The translations under genes were made by a program, and so were the position numbers. The notes under the pieces were generated by a model, which was given only the letters and a program-made list of their open reading frames with translations, was not told where the DNA came from and did not search any database. From Saprospiraceae bacterium (GTDB lineage: Bacteria > Bacteroidota > Bacteroidia > Chitinophagales > Saprospiraceae), in assembly GCA_016710625.1 (NCBI GenBank), contig JADJVK010000007.1:52178-116177 (forward strand): 64,000 nt of DNA, written 5' to 3'. Shown here one piece after another: positions 1 through 9,378 of the stretch; within the stretch, counting starts at the first letter, position 1, and each line of letters begins with the position of its first letter.

Positions 1-178
1 TTCTAAAATTTTATTGATTCCTTGCGGAAATTAAGTTCTCAATGAAGTTTTCATTGATAAATTAGTGCTTAAAACATAGTAAATTTAGCAACATCCTAAC
101 TTTAAATTTTTGCTAACAAAAATTAAGAAACTTTTATCCTATAAAATCAGTTTTATAGTTTTTAAGAATTAAAAGAAT

Positions 179-1235
179 ATGAATTTTAGATACTTTTTTT
201 TACTTTTTTTACTGAATTCTATAACACTTTCTGCTCAAAATCTAATTGATACTATCAAATTGGACAATCCTTCTTTCGAAGGTACTCCTATGCAATCTAT
301 GCCGCCTCCAGGTTGGTTGAATACAAAACTTAAATTTAGATTTATCTCCACCTGATACTCAACCAGGGTTTTGGGAAGTTACAAAAGCAGCAAAAGATGG
401 TAAAACCTATCTTGGATTAGTAGTAAGAGACACTGGAGAAACAGAAATGGTGGGGCAAAAATTAAGGAAAGTAATGTCGAATAAATATTGTTACCGATTT
501 AGTATATACTTAAGTAAATCAGAGGTGTATAAAAGGAATTTAGATACTGATGGCACATATAAAGGAGATAATACTACTCCTGCAAAACTAAGGGTATGGG
601 GAGGAAGTAATCTTGGTAGTAAGGATGAGTTATTATGGGAATCAGAATTAATTATCAATTCAAGATGGCTAAATTTTAATTTTGAATTCAATCCCAAAAT
701 GAACCATACTTATATAATGTTAGAAGCTTATTACAAAACTCCATTTGTTTTCAAATATAATGGACATATTTTAGTGGATAAAGCATCAGACATTGTTCCA
801 TTTATTTGTAATAAACCTTTGGATACTACAAAAACTAACGAACCAAAGATATTGAAGGAGTTAGATAAGTCAATATTGAAAGAGGGTCAGACCATAAAAA
901 TTGATAAATTATATTTTAAAGCGGATTCCTCTAGCTTCAAAGACGACTCTTATCCAGTTTTAAATGAGATTTATGAATTCTTAAATTCAAATAAAGAAAT
1001 CATTATTGAAATTGGTGGGCATACCAACAATACACCTCCCGACGAATATTGTGATAAATTATCTTTGAATAGAGCAAAATCGGTTACCAATTATTTGGTA
1101 GAGAAAGGAATATCATCCAATAGGATATTATACCGAGGCTATGGAAAGCGAAACCCAATTGCTCCCAATTCGACACCTGAAGGAAGGAAGAAAAATCAAC
1201 GGGTAGAGATAAAAATTATAAGTATTAAAAAATAG
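179..1235 (+). pseudogene. Secreted OmpA-domain protein, copy 1, frameshifted
   Basis: An ATG at 179 opens a Sec signal peptide (cleavage expected at LSA|QNL) followed by the start of a domain also found in the next gene (DNPSFEG). That frame stops at 353-355. The homologous protein continues one base over, from about 327 to 1235, with DTQPGFWEV, KTYLGLVVRD and a C-terminal OmpA-like peptidoglycan-binding domain (GGHTNN, LSLNRAKSV, GYGKRNP). The shared N-terminal region reads like a beta-sandwich ligand-binding domain. It would be an exported envelope protein tethered to peptidoglycan by the OmpA domain. Alignment with copy 2 shows that nothing else is missing, so a single-base insertion (or two-base loss) near 320-335 explains the break. 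Either the gene is newly inactivated or the sequence has an indel error. An ATG at 447 could only make a leaderless fragment. Confidence 0.75.
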
Positions 1236-1300
1236 TTTTTTTAGAAATAAATCAGTTTTTTGTTAATTTTACGTTATAGAAGTAAATTTATAAGAAGTAC

Positions 1301-2584
1301 ATGTTATTTACCTATAAAAATAGTTTGAAACTTATCTTAGTTATATTGATTTCATTTGGTATTAGTAATTTGTATGCTCAGAAAAACCAAAAGAAATCAA
1401 ATATCGGCTCAACTCAAAAGAAATCTATAGCAAGTTCTATTCCTAATAGTGGTGTTACTGTTATCAAATTACAAAACCCAAGTTTTGAGGACGAACCAAA
1501 AATATCTAAAACTCCAGCTATGTGGACGGATTGTGGAGCTTTAGGTGAAAGTGAGCCAGATGTGCAGCCTAGTGGTTGGATGGTGGATCGACCAGCATTT
1601 CATGGAAAAACTTATTTGGGAATGGTGGTGAGAGACAATGAGACTTGGGAAGCTGTAGGTCAAAAGTTGAGCTCACCAATCCAAGGAGGTTCTTGCTATG
1701 AATTTAGCATATATCTCAGTAAATCAGGAACATATATTAGTCAAAGTCATAGGACGGGTAGGGAAGCCAATTATACTACTCCTATTAAGTTGAGAATTTG
1801 GGGAGGAAGTGATTATTGTGTGAAAAAAGAGTTGTTATCTGAATCTTCCTTAGTAACTAATACAAGGTGGATTAAATATGATTTCCCATTAAAACCCAAA
1901 AAGAATCATTCCTATATTGTTTTAGAAGCATTTTACAATACGCCAACTTTATTGCCATATAATGGAAATATACTTTTAGATGGTGCATCAGATATTGTCC
2001 TAATTCCTTGTAATAAAAGTACTGAAAACACTCTTGCCTCACAGAAATCAGAACCAAATAACCCACCTACTAAAGTCACCACAAAGCCAAACGAAATTGC
2101 AAAAGCAAAAGAAACTAAAAGCACTAAAACTACCTCTCCACAACCGACACCTGAAAAAGGGAAAACTATAGTATCTCCCAAAAAAGAGAACAAAATCCTT
2201 GTCGATTTAGATAAGAATAAGATCAAAGAAGGACAAACGATAGGTATTGATAAATTATATTTCTGGGCGGATTCTTCTAAAATCACCGATGAGTCCTATA
2301 AGGTTTTGGATGAAATAGTTAGCTTTTTAAAAGAAAACACTGATATCACTATCGAAGTGGGGGGACATACCAATAATATTCCAACGGATGATTATTGTGA
2401 TAAATTATCTTCCAACCGAGCAAAAGCGGTTGCTGATTATCTAATAAATCATGGACTGAATTCAGATAGAGTATTATATAAAGGTTATGGTAAACGCAAT
2501 CCTATAGCAACCAATAACACTTTGGAAGGAAGGAAGAAAAACCAAAGGGTGGAAATAAAGATATTGAGTATGCGGAAAAGATAG
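1301..2584 (+). CDS. Secreted OmpA-domain protein, copy 2
   Basis: This 427-residue protein is an intact tandem paralog of the preceding gene. It has a signal peptide of about 26 residues (NLYA|QKNQ), an N-terminal domain of about 190 residues (NPSFEDEP, GKTYLGMVVRDN, LRIWGGSD, DGASDIV), a linker rich in Thr, Pro and Lys (about residues 245-300) and an OmpA-like domain (about 305-427; GGHTNN, LSSNRAKAV, GYGKRNP). The OmpA domain predicts non-covalent peptidoglycan binding. The N-terminal domain resembles a carbohydrate- or ligand-binding sandwich, but I cannot name its ligand. The long linker is absent from copy 1. The gene ends directly against the convergent galactokinase gene. Confidence 0.8.
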   Translation: MLFTYKNSLKLILVILISFGISNLYAQKNQKKSNIGSTQKKSIASSIPNSGVTVIKLQNPSFEDEPKISKTPAMWTDCGALGESEPDVQPSGWMVDRPAFHGKTYLGMVVRDNETWEAVGQKLSSPIQGGSCYEFSIYLSKSGTYISQSHRTGREANYTTPIKLRIWGGSDYCVKKELLSESSLVTNTRWIKYDFPLKPKKNHSYIVLEAFYNTPTLLPYNGNILLDGASDIVLIPCNKSTENTLASQKSEPNNPPTKVTTKPNEIAKAKETKSTKTTSPQPTPEKGKTIVSPKKENKILVDLDKNKIKEGQTIGIDKLYFWADSSKITDESYKVLDEIVSFLKENTDITIEVGGHTNNIPTDDYCDKLSSNRAKAVADYLINHGLNSDRVLYKGYGKRNPIATNNTLEGRKKNQRVEIKILSMRKR

Positions 2585-3736
2585 CTAAGCTATTCTTTCC
2601 AAACCATTTGTTATTTTCACTGGATAAATTTCCATTTTTTTACCATAATTTGAAAAATATGCAGTGTCAATAAACTGCATAAATGCTGCTTCGTAGCCTG
2701 CTTCTATCAAATTGATAGAACATCCGCCGAAGCCACCACCCATCATGCGGCTTCCCATCGTATTTGGGAAACTCATGGCTTTTTCCACCAAAAAATCTAA
2801 CTCTTCACAACTCACTTCATAATCATTTTTTAGTCCCAAATGAGTTTGATACATTATTTTACCAAATGATTGATAATCATTGTTTTGTAATGATTCTAAT
2901 GCTAGATTCATTCGTATGCTTTCTTCAATGACATATAAGCATCTATTGAATGTAATTGGGTCGAAAAGATTTTTATAATTCAATAAATCTTCCATAGTCG
3001 CATCTCTTAAACTATTTATTGTCGGTTTTTGAGAATTCAATATTGCGACCCCGTCCATACAACTCTTTCTTCTTAAATTATATTGGGAATCAACCAATTG
3101 GTGAGATACACCAGAATTGCAAAGTATAATTGAATATTTTGAATTGTCAAATTTGAAATAGGAAAACTCTAAAGTTTTGCAATCTAACAATAGGACATGG
3201 TCTTTCATGCTTTTCACATTTGCAAACATGTCCATAATGCCACAATTCACACCAACAAAATTATTTTCTGCTTTTTTGGCGATTTGGATAATATCCAATT
3301 TGGACAATTGCAGGTAAAAAAGCTCATTTAATCCAGCAATAATTCCAGTTTCTAGGGCGGCAGAAGAGGATAAACCAGCACCTAATGGAATATCACCTCC
3401 AAAAACCATATTGAAATTAGGAATTTTTTTACCAAGACTTAATAATTCATTGACTACACCTTTAATATAGCTAGTCCAATGATGGCTATTTTTTTCAAAT
3501 GTTTGAATATCAGTAGTATAAGTTTCGTTGTAATTGTATGAAACCCAATTTGACTGATTATCAGATTTGCCAAGAGCAACTACAATAGATTTATCAATTG
3601 CTGCTGGAAGCACCATGCCATCATTATAATCTGTATGCTCCCCTAAAAGATTGATTCTCCCAGGAGATTGGATGATAACTTCCGGATTTGTATTAAATAT
3701 ATTTAAGAAACTTTCCTGAATAGATTGGTATTCCAT
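2585..3736 (-). CDS. galK: Galactokinase
   Basis: GHMP-family kinase that phosphorylates galactose at C1 with ATP, the first committed step of the Leloir pathway, in the cytoplasm. The galactokinase signature GRINLLGEHTDYNDG lies near the N terminus, the ATP-binding loop GLSSSAALE is central, and the third GHMP motif MMGGGFGGC is near the C terminus. The frame is open upstream to 3829, but I place the start at 3736 (MEYQSIQES). This gives 383 residues, the usual length, and the longer version would run through a terminator hairpin at 3758-3790. No other gal gene lies in the window. Confidence 0.93.
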   Translation of the reverse strand: MEYQSIQESFLNIFNTNPEVIIQSPGRINLLGEHTDYNDGMVLPAAIDKSIVVALGKSDNQSNWVSYNYNETYTTDIQTFEKNSHHWTSYIKGVVNELLSLGKKIPNFNMVFGGDIPLGAGLSSSAALETGIIAGLNELFYLQLSKLDIIQIAKKAENNFVGVNCGIMDMFANVKSMKDHVLLLDCKTLEFSYFKFDNSKYSIILCNSGVSHQLVDSQYNLRRKSCMDGVAILNSQKPTINSLRDATMEDLLNYKNLFDPITFNRCLYVIEESIRMNLALESLQNNDYQSFGKIMYQTHLGLKNDYEVSCEELDFLVEKAMSFPNTMGSRMMGGGFGGCSINLIEAGYEAAFMQFIDTAYFSNYGKKMEIYPVKITNGLERIA

Positions 3737-3757
3737 AACGATGATTTGTGTGAAAAT

Positions 3758-3790
3758 AAAAAAAGTCCTCCACATCTGGAAGACTTTTTT
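3758..3790 (-). terminator. Intrinsic terminator of the beta-helix gene
   Basis: On the minus strand, GTCTTCC and GGAGGAC pair (7 bp, one G-U) around a 6-nt loop and are followed by seven T. It lies just after the large gene ending at 3860 and before galK, so it separates the two transcripts. The plus-strand version has a C-A mismatch and a six-T tail, and may work weakly in reverse. Confidence 0.7.
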
Positions 3791-3859
3791 AATTAATTTT
3801 GTATTGTACTCTGATTCGTGATTGGACAATACAAAGTATGCTCAAAGGAAAATAATAAG

Positions 3860-6787
3860 TTACTTAATTATAATGAATGATACAGGGACTATTTTATTTT
3901 GGAAATTTAATTTAGCAAAATACTTTCCTGATTGTAATTCAGCAGCATTGATGCTTATTTGATCTCCATTCATTGTTGTTGATATTTGCTTAGCAAGTTT
4001 TCCAACCATATCAAAAATGGATATTTCTATTTTTCCATCAACTATTTCTTTTGATTTAATATTAAAAATTCCTTGATTTGGATTTGGTTGAACAGAAAAT
4101 GAATTATCTACAATTGATTCATTATTGTCTCTTTCAGAACAAGTTGGTCTTTTGAAGTTCGGAACTTTACCAAATAATTTATGGTATAAAGTTGTAGCTG
4201 CAAAGACTGCATTACCATTTTCTTGGATGCAACCTTTCATGATTTTAGTTAATAATTGAATTTGATTTTCATCCAATTTTGACCCATTTTGAATAAAATC
4301 TAAATAAATATTCAAAACGTTTTTCCAACTTTCTTCGTAAGCAGTTTTGCAAACCAAAGAGTTGAGAATTGATTTGCAATAAGTTATGTCAGCTATTGTT
4401 ATTGAATTGTTGATTTGGTTGTAAGATTTAAAATTTTGTATTGAATTGAAAATAATATTTTTACTGTTTTCGTTCAAACTGCCTTCTAGATTTTCAACTA
4501 ACCTTTCCATCAAAATATTGTTGTTCTTGAAGTTATTTGCAAACGTCATTAAATTTGATATATCATTATTTTTTAATTTCAATACATTAGATAATTTACT
4601 TTCTATCTCATAAAATGCTGCAATTGATGATGGAATATTATTTATAAACTTTTCAGTTTCGGCAGACATATTGTTTTCTGATTTCAATCGATAATATAGT
4701 TCTTTCTCCATTTCCCATTTTTGAGCATCATATTTTGCAACTAATTGATGATTCAAAACTTTTTTGTCTAAATCACTTAACTCTTGAAAGGAGCTTCTTC
4801 CTCCATCTTCATATATTTTACAATCATCCCAGTTTTTACCATCACTTTTGCTGACCCATTCGGTATTTGGTGCATAGTTTTGGAAAATAGGAGTAGGCCA
4901 ATAAGGTGCAATTTTATCTCCACCAATTTTATACAATGATTCAGAAACGATAGCATCGTCTCCTGCATGAGACATTGCATATTCTAAAAATGGACCATTA
5001 AAGAGATTGCCATTTTCTGTCTGGTTTCCAGTTATTGCATCATTATTATAAGTAATGCCAAATAAGGAATTGCCAAGTAAATTTGCCTTCACATCAGAAT
5101 TATTGCAAGCACCTGTAAAGGATAATAATGTTCCGAAGTTATTGATATCGTTGCAGGAAAAATTATTACTAGCTGATTCATAAGAAATTATGCCAGCATA
5201 TGACGTAAGTTGATTGCTCATATCAATTAAGCCTGTGGTATCTAAAAGTAAAGTGTTTTTGATAAAACTATTACCATATGATCCACTTAAACTAATGGCA
5301 CTAGAACCTGAGTGATTCCCATTTTTAGTATAAATGTTATTGTTTTGATACAAAATATTTTTACTAACATTGATATAAAATCCGTATTCACCTTGAATTA
5401 TATTCAAATTGTTATCATGAATAGAGGCACCAGTATATGAAGGAGCATTTATTTTATCATAAAAACCATCTACCCAAAATCCACTTGTCAAAGTAGATGA
5501 ACCATCAGGAGAAACATTCTTTCCTTTATTGTCTAAATTGATGTTATTATGGTGAATATCAATATTATAGGCAGATGAAGGATTGAATAGGGTAATACCA
5601 TTTGATTGGCATTGTATTTTGTTTTCATAAACTGCTACAAAATCTTTAGGGTTTGGTGAAACTTCGATGCCGAAATTTACATCTACCAATTCATTATTGT
5701 ACACCTTGCTTGAGCCATTAATTTTTATCGCATTATCAATATGATTTAGCTTATTGCTATAAGCTTCGTAGCTTGAATTACTTAGATAAATGCCGTAGCC
5801 TCCAGTTCCCAAAGAGTCAATATGAATATTTTCAAAAGTGTTATTCCTTACTATTGCAGGTGCCGTTTCAACAGATACTCCAATAACTGTGTTATCAAAT
5901 GTATTATTAAAAACTTGTGAAGGTATATCTGCATTGTCGAACAATAATATTCCAGCATTCGAAATGTTTTTAAATTGATTGTTTTCGATGACAATCAATG
6001 AACTATCACACTGTGAGATATAAACTCCTTGGTATAAGTTTGTGAAAATATTCGGTGGATATTTCTTTTGAGATTGTTGCGATTTTCCAATCTGAATCAC
6101 TTCTCTTGCATTATAAGCATAGAATCCGATACAATCTCTAAAGCCATCTTGAAAATAACCTCTAGCTAATGGACCAGTGCAAGTAAAGGTGTTCCCCACT
6201 AAATATGGAGGAGTTCCCTGATAAGGGATATTGGTAATTGTGAAAAAATCTTCTGCCCAAATGCTTATATAATTTTTATCGAAAACATTCCCAATTACAT
6301 TTTGCAATTGAGCTTTGTCGGAGATAATTTGCCCTCCTTTCACATAGATTGCATGGTAAGCATCTTGAATATTATTGTTGGAAAAGGTTAGAATCCCTCT
6401 TTTGTTGACAGTGATTCCTTCCCACATACATCCACAACCCTTTAAGGTACAATTAGTTAGTTGAAGATTGATGTTTCCAGATCTTGCAGTTTCAACTACG
6501 ATACTTGCTCTTGGACCCATAATTAGGGTTTTATTGGAAAGGCTCAAGTAACCATCAATAGAAAAAGTCCCAGTAATATAGAAAGTGCTATTGCTTGAAA
6601 AAACTGATTGAGGGATTTCAGATCTTTTCATATTGTCGATGACATAAGCTTTAGCTGGCAAGTCAGTACAATTGCAGTCTTGTGCTTTCAAAAAGGTAAT
6701 GGTTAACAAGGTAACCAAAAGGGGTAAGAAGTAATTTTTTAGTCTAAATCGATTCATTTTTACTAATTTCGAATTAACGTTTTTCAT
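3860..6787 (-). CDS. T9SS-secreted right-handed beta-helix protein
   Basis: A 975-residue exported protein. The N terminus is a signal peptide (start at 6787 or at an internal Met at 6757; cleavage expected at LKA|QDC). Residues about 100-560 are a run of short repeats built on N-x-(I/F) and G-I/V motifs (NNTFDN, YGIYLSN, GITLFNPS), typical of NosD/pectate-lyase-like parallel beta-helix proteins. A helical region with many Asn and Lys follows. The last 80 or so residues form a type A T9SS sorting domain (VQPNPNQGIFNIK, IFDMVGK, LQSGKYFAKL). It should cross the outer membrane through T9SS and be released or anchored at the surface. Carbohydrate binding or cleavage is likely from the fold, but I see no diagnostic catalytic signature. 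A terminator follows at 3758-3790. Confidence 0.8.
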   Translation of the reverse strand: MKNVNSKLVKMNRFRLKNYFLPLLVTLLTITFLKAQDCNCTDLPAKAYVIDNMKRSEIPQSVFSSNSTFYITGTFSIDGYLSLSNKTLIMGPRASIVVETARSGNINLQLTNCTLKGCGCMWEGITVNKRGILTFSNNNIQDAYHAIYVKGGQIISDKAQLQNVIGNVFDKNYISIWAEDFFTITNIPYQGTPPYLVGNTFTCTGPLARGYFQDGFRDCIGFYAYNAREVIQIGKSQQSQKKYPPNIFTNLYQGVYISQCDSSLIVIENNQFKNISNAGILLFDNADIPSQVFNNTFDNTVIGVSVETAPAIVRNNTFENIHIDSLGTGGYGIYLSNSSYEAYSNKLNHIDNAIKINGSSKVYNNELVDVNFGIEVSPNPKDFVAVYENKIQCQSNGITLFNPSSAYNIDIHHNNINLDNKGKNVSPDGSSTLTSGFWVDGFYDKINAPSYTGASIHDNNLNIIQGEYGFYINVSKNILYQNNNIYTKNGNHSGSSAISLSGSYGNSFIKNTLLLDTTGLIDMSNQLTSYAGIISYESASNNFSCNDINNFGTLLSFTGACNNSDVKANLLGNSLFGITYNNDAITGNQTENGNLFNGPFLEYAMSHAGDDAIVSESLYKIGGDKIAPYWPTPIFQNYAPNTEWVSKSDGKNWDDCKIYEDGGRSSFQELSDLDKKVLNHQLVAKYDAQKWEMEKELYYRLKSENNMSAETEKFINNIPSSIAAFYEIESKLSNVLKLKNNDISNLMTFANNFKNNNILMERLVENLEGSLNENSKNIIFNSIQNFKSYNQINNSITIADITYCKSILNSLVCKTAYEESWKNVLNIYLDFIQNGSKLDENQIQLLTKIMKGCIQENGNAVFAATTLYHKLFGKVPNFKRPTCSERDNNESIVDNSFSVQPNPNQGIFNIKSKEIVDGKIEISIFDMVGKLAKQISTTMNGDQISINAAELQSGKYFAKLNFQNKIVPVSFIIIK

Positions 6788-7226
6788 AATAAACTAGGTT
6801 TTGGGAAAGCCAATTAAGAGCAATACAAATGAGCTTTGTCATTCGAATTGAAAACCGGATTTCGTGATAAAAAATAATACTAAATGTATTTGAGAGTAGT
6901 AAGCTGGTAAAAAAATTATATAGGTTTAATAGAAACCGAAATTAGTCATGGAAATAAAAAAATTAGAAGAATTGTCTACGTTATTATTATGTCTAAATTA
7001 AATACTGCCGCAAGATAGGGTTGAAAAGTTCAAAAATCAAGACCCAAATAAATATTTTTTTCGTATATAAAATAAATTATATGGGTAAAAATTATATTTT
7101 CAATTGATTGAATTGAAAAGTAATAAATAATTAAAAATGAATTTTTTGTGACTACTAGAGCTTTATTAATTTAAAAATAAACCTTTGTTTGTCTATTTGT
7201 AATTAGCTTGATAGTGACAAAAGATA
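6788..7226. other. AT-rich intergenic region, no gene seen
   Basis: This 439-bp AT-rich stretch lies upstream of the minus-strand beta-helix gene and downstream of the minus-strand lipoprotein gene. I found no ORF with coding character, no tRNA-like fold and no strong terminator. The promoter of the beta-helix gene should lie in it, but I see no clear TAnnTTTG box. Confidence 0.4.
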
Positions 7227-8111
7227 TTATTTTTTTGAATAATAAATGGATAATTTACCAGCTCCACCTTTCTTTCCTTCATCACAAATATACATATTCC
7301 CTTTTGGGTCAAATGCAATCCCTTCAGGCTGCGGATGCACCTTTTTGTCAATCTTTTCTAAATGAATGATTGCTTTGTTTTTAGCATCCAAAACAATAAA
7401 TAATTTGCCAGAAGAGGCGATAATGTAGATATCTTTTGTGAAAGGATGAATAGCTATGCCAGATGGACCAAATCTCAAAAGAGTTGTTTCAAAATTTGGA
7501 ATTGCTTCAGGATATTTTTTAAAGTAGTTTTGGATCAAATCATCCGTTATTTCAAAACAAGGAGTTTCATTGAATTGTTGATTTTCAATATTATAGGTAA
7601 ATGTTTTTCGAGTAATCGAATTAGAATCTGCTCCAGGACCTTTGCAACATAATAAAAGATTTTTTGAGATGGCATCATATGTTAATCCCTCTACATCATA
7701 GCTCTTGTTAAGTGGTGTCGAAATTTTAGTTGGTGTAGCAACGCCATTTTTAATATTTATTTTATAAATTGTACCTGAGCTTTTGACTACATAGTATAAA
7801 GAATCATTTATTGCCTCTATTCCTTCAAAATCACCTTTGTCTAAAAATATTATTTTGTTTGAAATAACATTTTTTTCAATATCGAAATTATATATGGCTC
7901 CTTCTTCATCTTGAACTATTGATATAATTTTCGGATTAGATGTAACAGTCAATCCTGAAGCTTCCTTTAATTCAGCTGGCAAATCAAAAGACTTATCTGG
8001 AAAATTAATTTGGTATGGAACATTTGTATTTGTATTTTTTGGAGGAACTGGATGTTGTTTATAAGGACTACAACTCAAAATAAAAGAACAAATCGCCAAA
8101 AAATAGTACAT
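7227..8111 (-). CDS. SdiA-regulated-type beta-propeller lipoprotein
   Basis: A 294-residue protein with a lipoprotein signal peptide (ICSFILSC, Cys about 14), so probably anchored to a membrane facing the periplasm or cell surface. The mature part has repeated beta-propeller-like blades with the pattern of the SdiA-regulated (PF06977-like) family: ELKEASGLT, DFEGIEAIND, YDVEGLTYD, GPSGIAIHP and PQPEGIAFDPKGNMYICDE. Related families include esterase/phytase-like propellers. The biochemical role is not established. It diverges from hemW on the other side. Confidence 0.7.
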   Translation of the reverse strand: MYYFLAICSFILSCSPYKQHPVPPKNTNTNVPYQINFPDKSFDLPAELKEASGLTVTSNPKIISIVQDEEGAIYNFDIEKNVISNKIIFLDKGDFEGIEAINDSLYYVVKSSGTIYKINIKNGVATPTKISTPLNKSYDVEGLTYDAISKNLLLCCKGPGADSNSITRKTFTYNIENQQFNETPCFEITDDLIQNYFKKYPEAIPNFETTLLRFGPSGIAIHPFTKDIYIIASSGKLFIVLDAKNKAIIHLEKIDKKVHPQPEGIAFDPKGNMYICDEGKKGGAGKLSIYYSKK

Positions 8112-8148
8112 AATTCAATTTTTATATAAACTTATGAAAAAAGGTTGA

Positions 8149-8156
8149 TAGGTTTG
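8149..8156 (+). promoter_or_regulatory. Bacteroidota -7 box upstream of hemW
   Basis: TAGGTTTG fits the TAnnTTTG consensus and lies 24 nt before the ATG at 8181. It argues for 8181 as the start, since an in-frame codon at 8145 would lie upstream of the transcript. No good -33 TTTG is present at the ideal spacing. Confidence 0.5.
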
Positions 8157-8180
8157 CAATCTAAATTACTTTTCTATAAA

Positions 8181-9296
8181 ATGGCTGGAATTTATCTCCA
8201 TATCCCTTTTTGCAAAAAAGCTTGTCATTATTGCAATTTTCATTTTTCAACTACATTAACGTTGAAAAATGAATTATTGACATGTTTGAGAAAAGAAATT
8301 GAATTACAAAAGGAATATTTAAGTGGTGTACCCATTACTAGTATCTATTTTGGCGGTGGCACCCCCTCCTTGCTATCTATTGAGGAACTAAATGCTATTT
8401 TCAATACGATCTATTCAAACTTCGAAGTTGAGAATGACATAGAAATTACCCTAGAATCGAATCCTGATGATTTGACTGAAGATTATTGTAATGCTCTCAA
8501 AAAATCTACTCCTGTAAATAGGTTAAGTATTGGTATTCAGTCATTTAATGATGAGTGCCTAAGCTTCATGAACAGAGCACATTCAGGAAAAGAAGCCATA
8601 GCAGCCATCAAAAATGCACAGAAAGCTGATTTTGAAAACCTGACAATTGATTTCATATATGGAACGCCAACCTTATCGGATGAGCAGTGGGTAACAAATT
8701 TAAATACTGCTTTTGCATTCAATATTCCACATTTATCTTGCTACAATCTGACTGTTGAAGAAAATACTGCCCTCAATCATTTTGTAAAAAAAGGCAAACA
8801 AAAGCCTGTAGATGAAATGCAATCTGCTCGACAATTCCAGATTTTAGTGGAAAAAACTGCCGTAAATGGCTTTGAACACTACGAAATATCTAATTATGCG
8901 AAAAGCGGTTTTCGAGCAATACATAATTCTAGTTACTGGGAAGGAATTCCTTATTTAGGCATTGGTCCTTCAGCACATTCCTTTGATGGGAATAGCAGGC
9001 AAAGCAATATTGCCAATAATGCCCTGTATATTAAATCCTTATCAAATAATGAAATGAATTTTGAAAAGGAGGTGCTTACTTTAGAAAATATTCACAATGA
9101 ATATGTTATGACTTCTCTTAGGACTAGCTGGGGTTGTGATCCATTAAAAATAAATCCCTTTTTTGCTGAAAATTTCAATAAAAAAATAGCTGAATTAATA
9201 GAAAAAGGTTGGATAACCCAAAATGGAAATAACTATATTTTAACTTTTCAAGGCAAATTATTAGCTGACCACATTGCAGTAACGCTTTTTGAATAA
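8181..9296 (+). CDS. hemW: Radical SAM haem chaperone HemW
   Basis: A 371-residue radical SAM protein of the HemN/HemW family. The iron-sulfur motif C-x3-C-x2-C is at the extreme N terminus (IPFCKKACHYCNF; Cys 11, 15, 18), followed by YFGGGTPSLL and the SAM-binding strands IGIQSFND and DFIYGTP. The length and the absence of the long HemN N-terminal extension favour HemW, an iron-sulfur haem-binding chaperone, over true oxygen-independent coproporphyrinogen oxidase. The ATG at 8181 is chosen because the protein then starts MAGIYLHIPFC, as in the family, and a promoter box lies just upstream. The HmuY/TonB haem-uptake candidate genes lie 13 kb away. Confidence 0.85.
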   Translation: MAGIYLHIPFCKKACHYCNFHFSTTLTLKNELLTCLRKEIELQKEYLSGVPITSIYFGGGTPSLLSIEELNAIFNTIYSNFEVENDIEITLESNPDDLTEDYCNALKKSTPVNRLSIGIQSFNDECLSFMNRAHSGKEAIAAIKNAQKADFENLTIDFIYGTPTLSDEQWVTNLNTAFAFNIPHLSCYNLTVEENTALNHFVKKGKQKPVDEMQSARQFQILVEKTAVNGFEHYEISNYAKSGFRAIHNSSYWEGIPYLGIGPSAHSFDGNSRQSNIANNALYIKSLSNNEMNFEKEVLTLENIHNEYVMTSLRTSWGCDPLKINPFFAENFNKKIAELIEKGWITQNGNNYILTFQGKLLADHIAVTLFE

Positions 9297-9378
9297 AGTC
9301 AAAAAGTTAAAACAACTAATTGCTTTTTAAAAATTATCCTATTTCTAAAAGACTGAAAATCAGTTAATAAATTACAAA

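Noticed and set aside
1..178. End of a gene entering from the left edge
   Set aside because: No long frame or recognisable protein ending is present in these 178 bp.
2585..3829. Longer galactokinase start at 3829
   Set aside because: It would include a terminator hairpin and an N-terminal extension unlike the family.
6959..7010. A 16-residue frame (MEIKKLEELS...) that resembles a peptide leader
   Set aside because: Too short, no processing or transport genes nearby, and AT-rich DNA makes such frames common.
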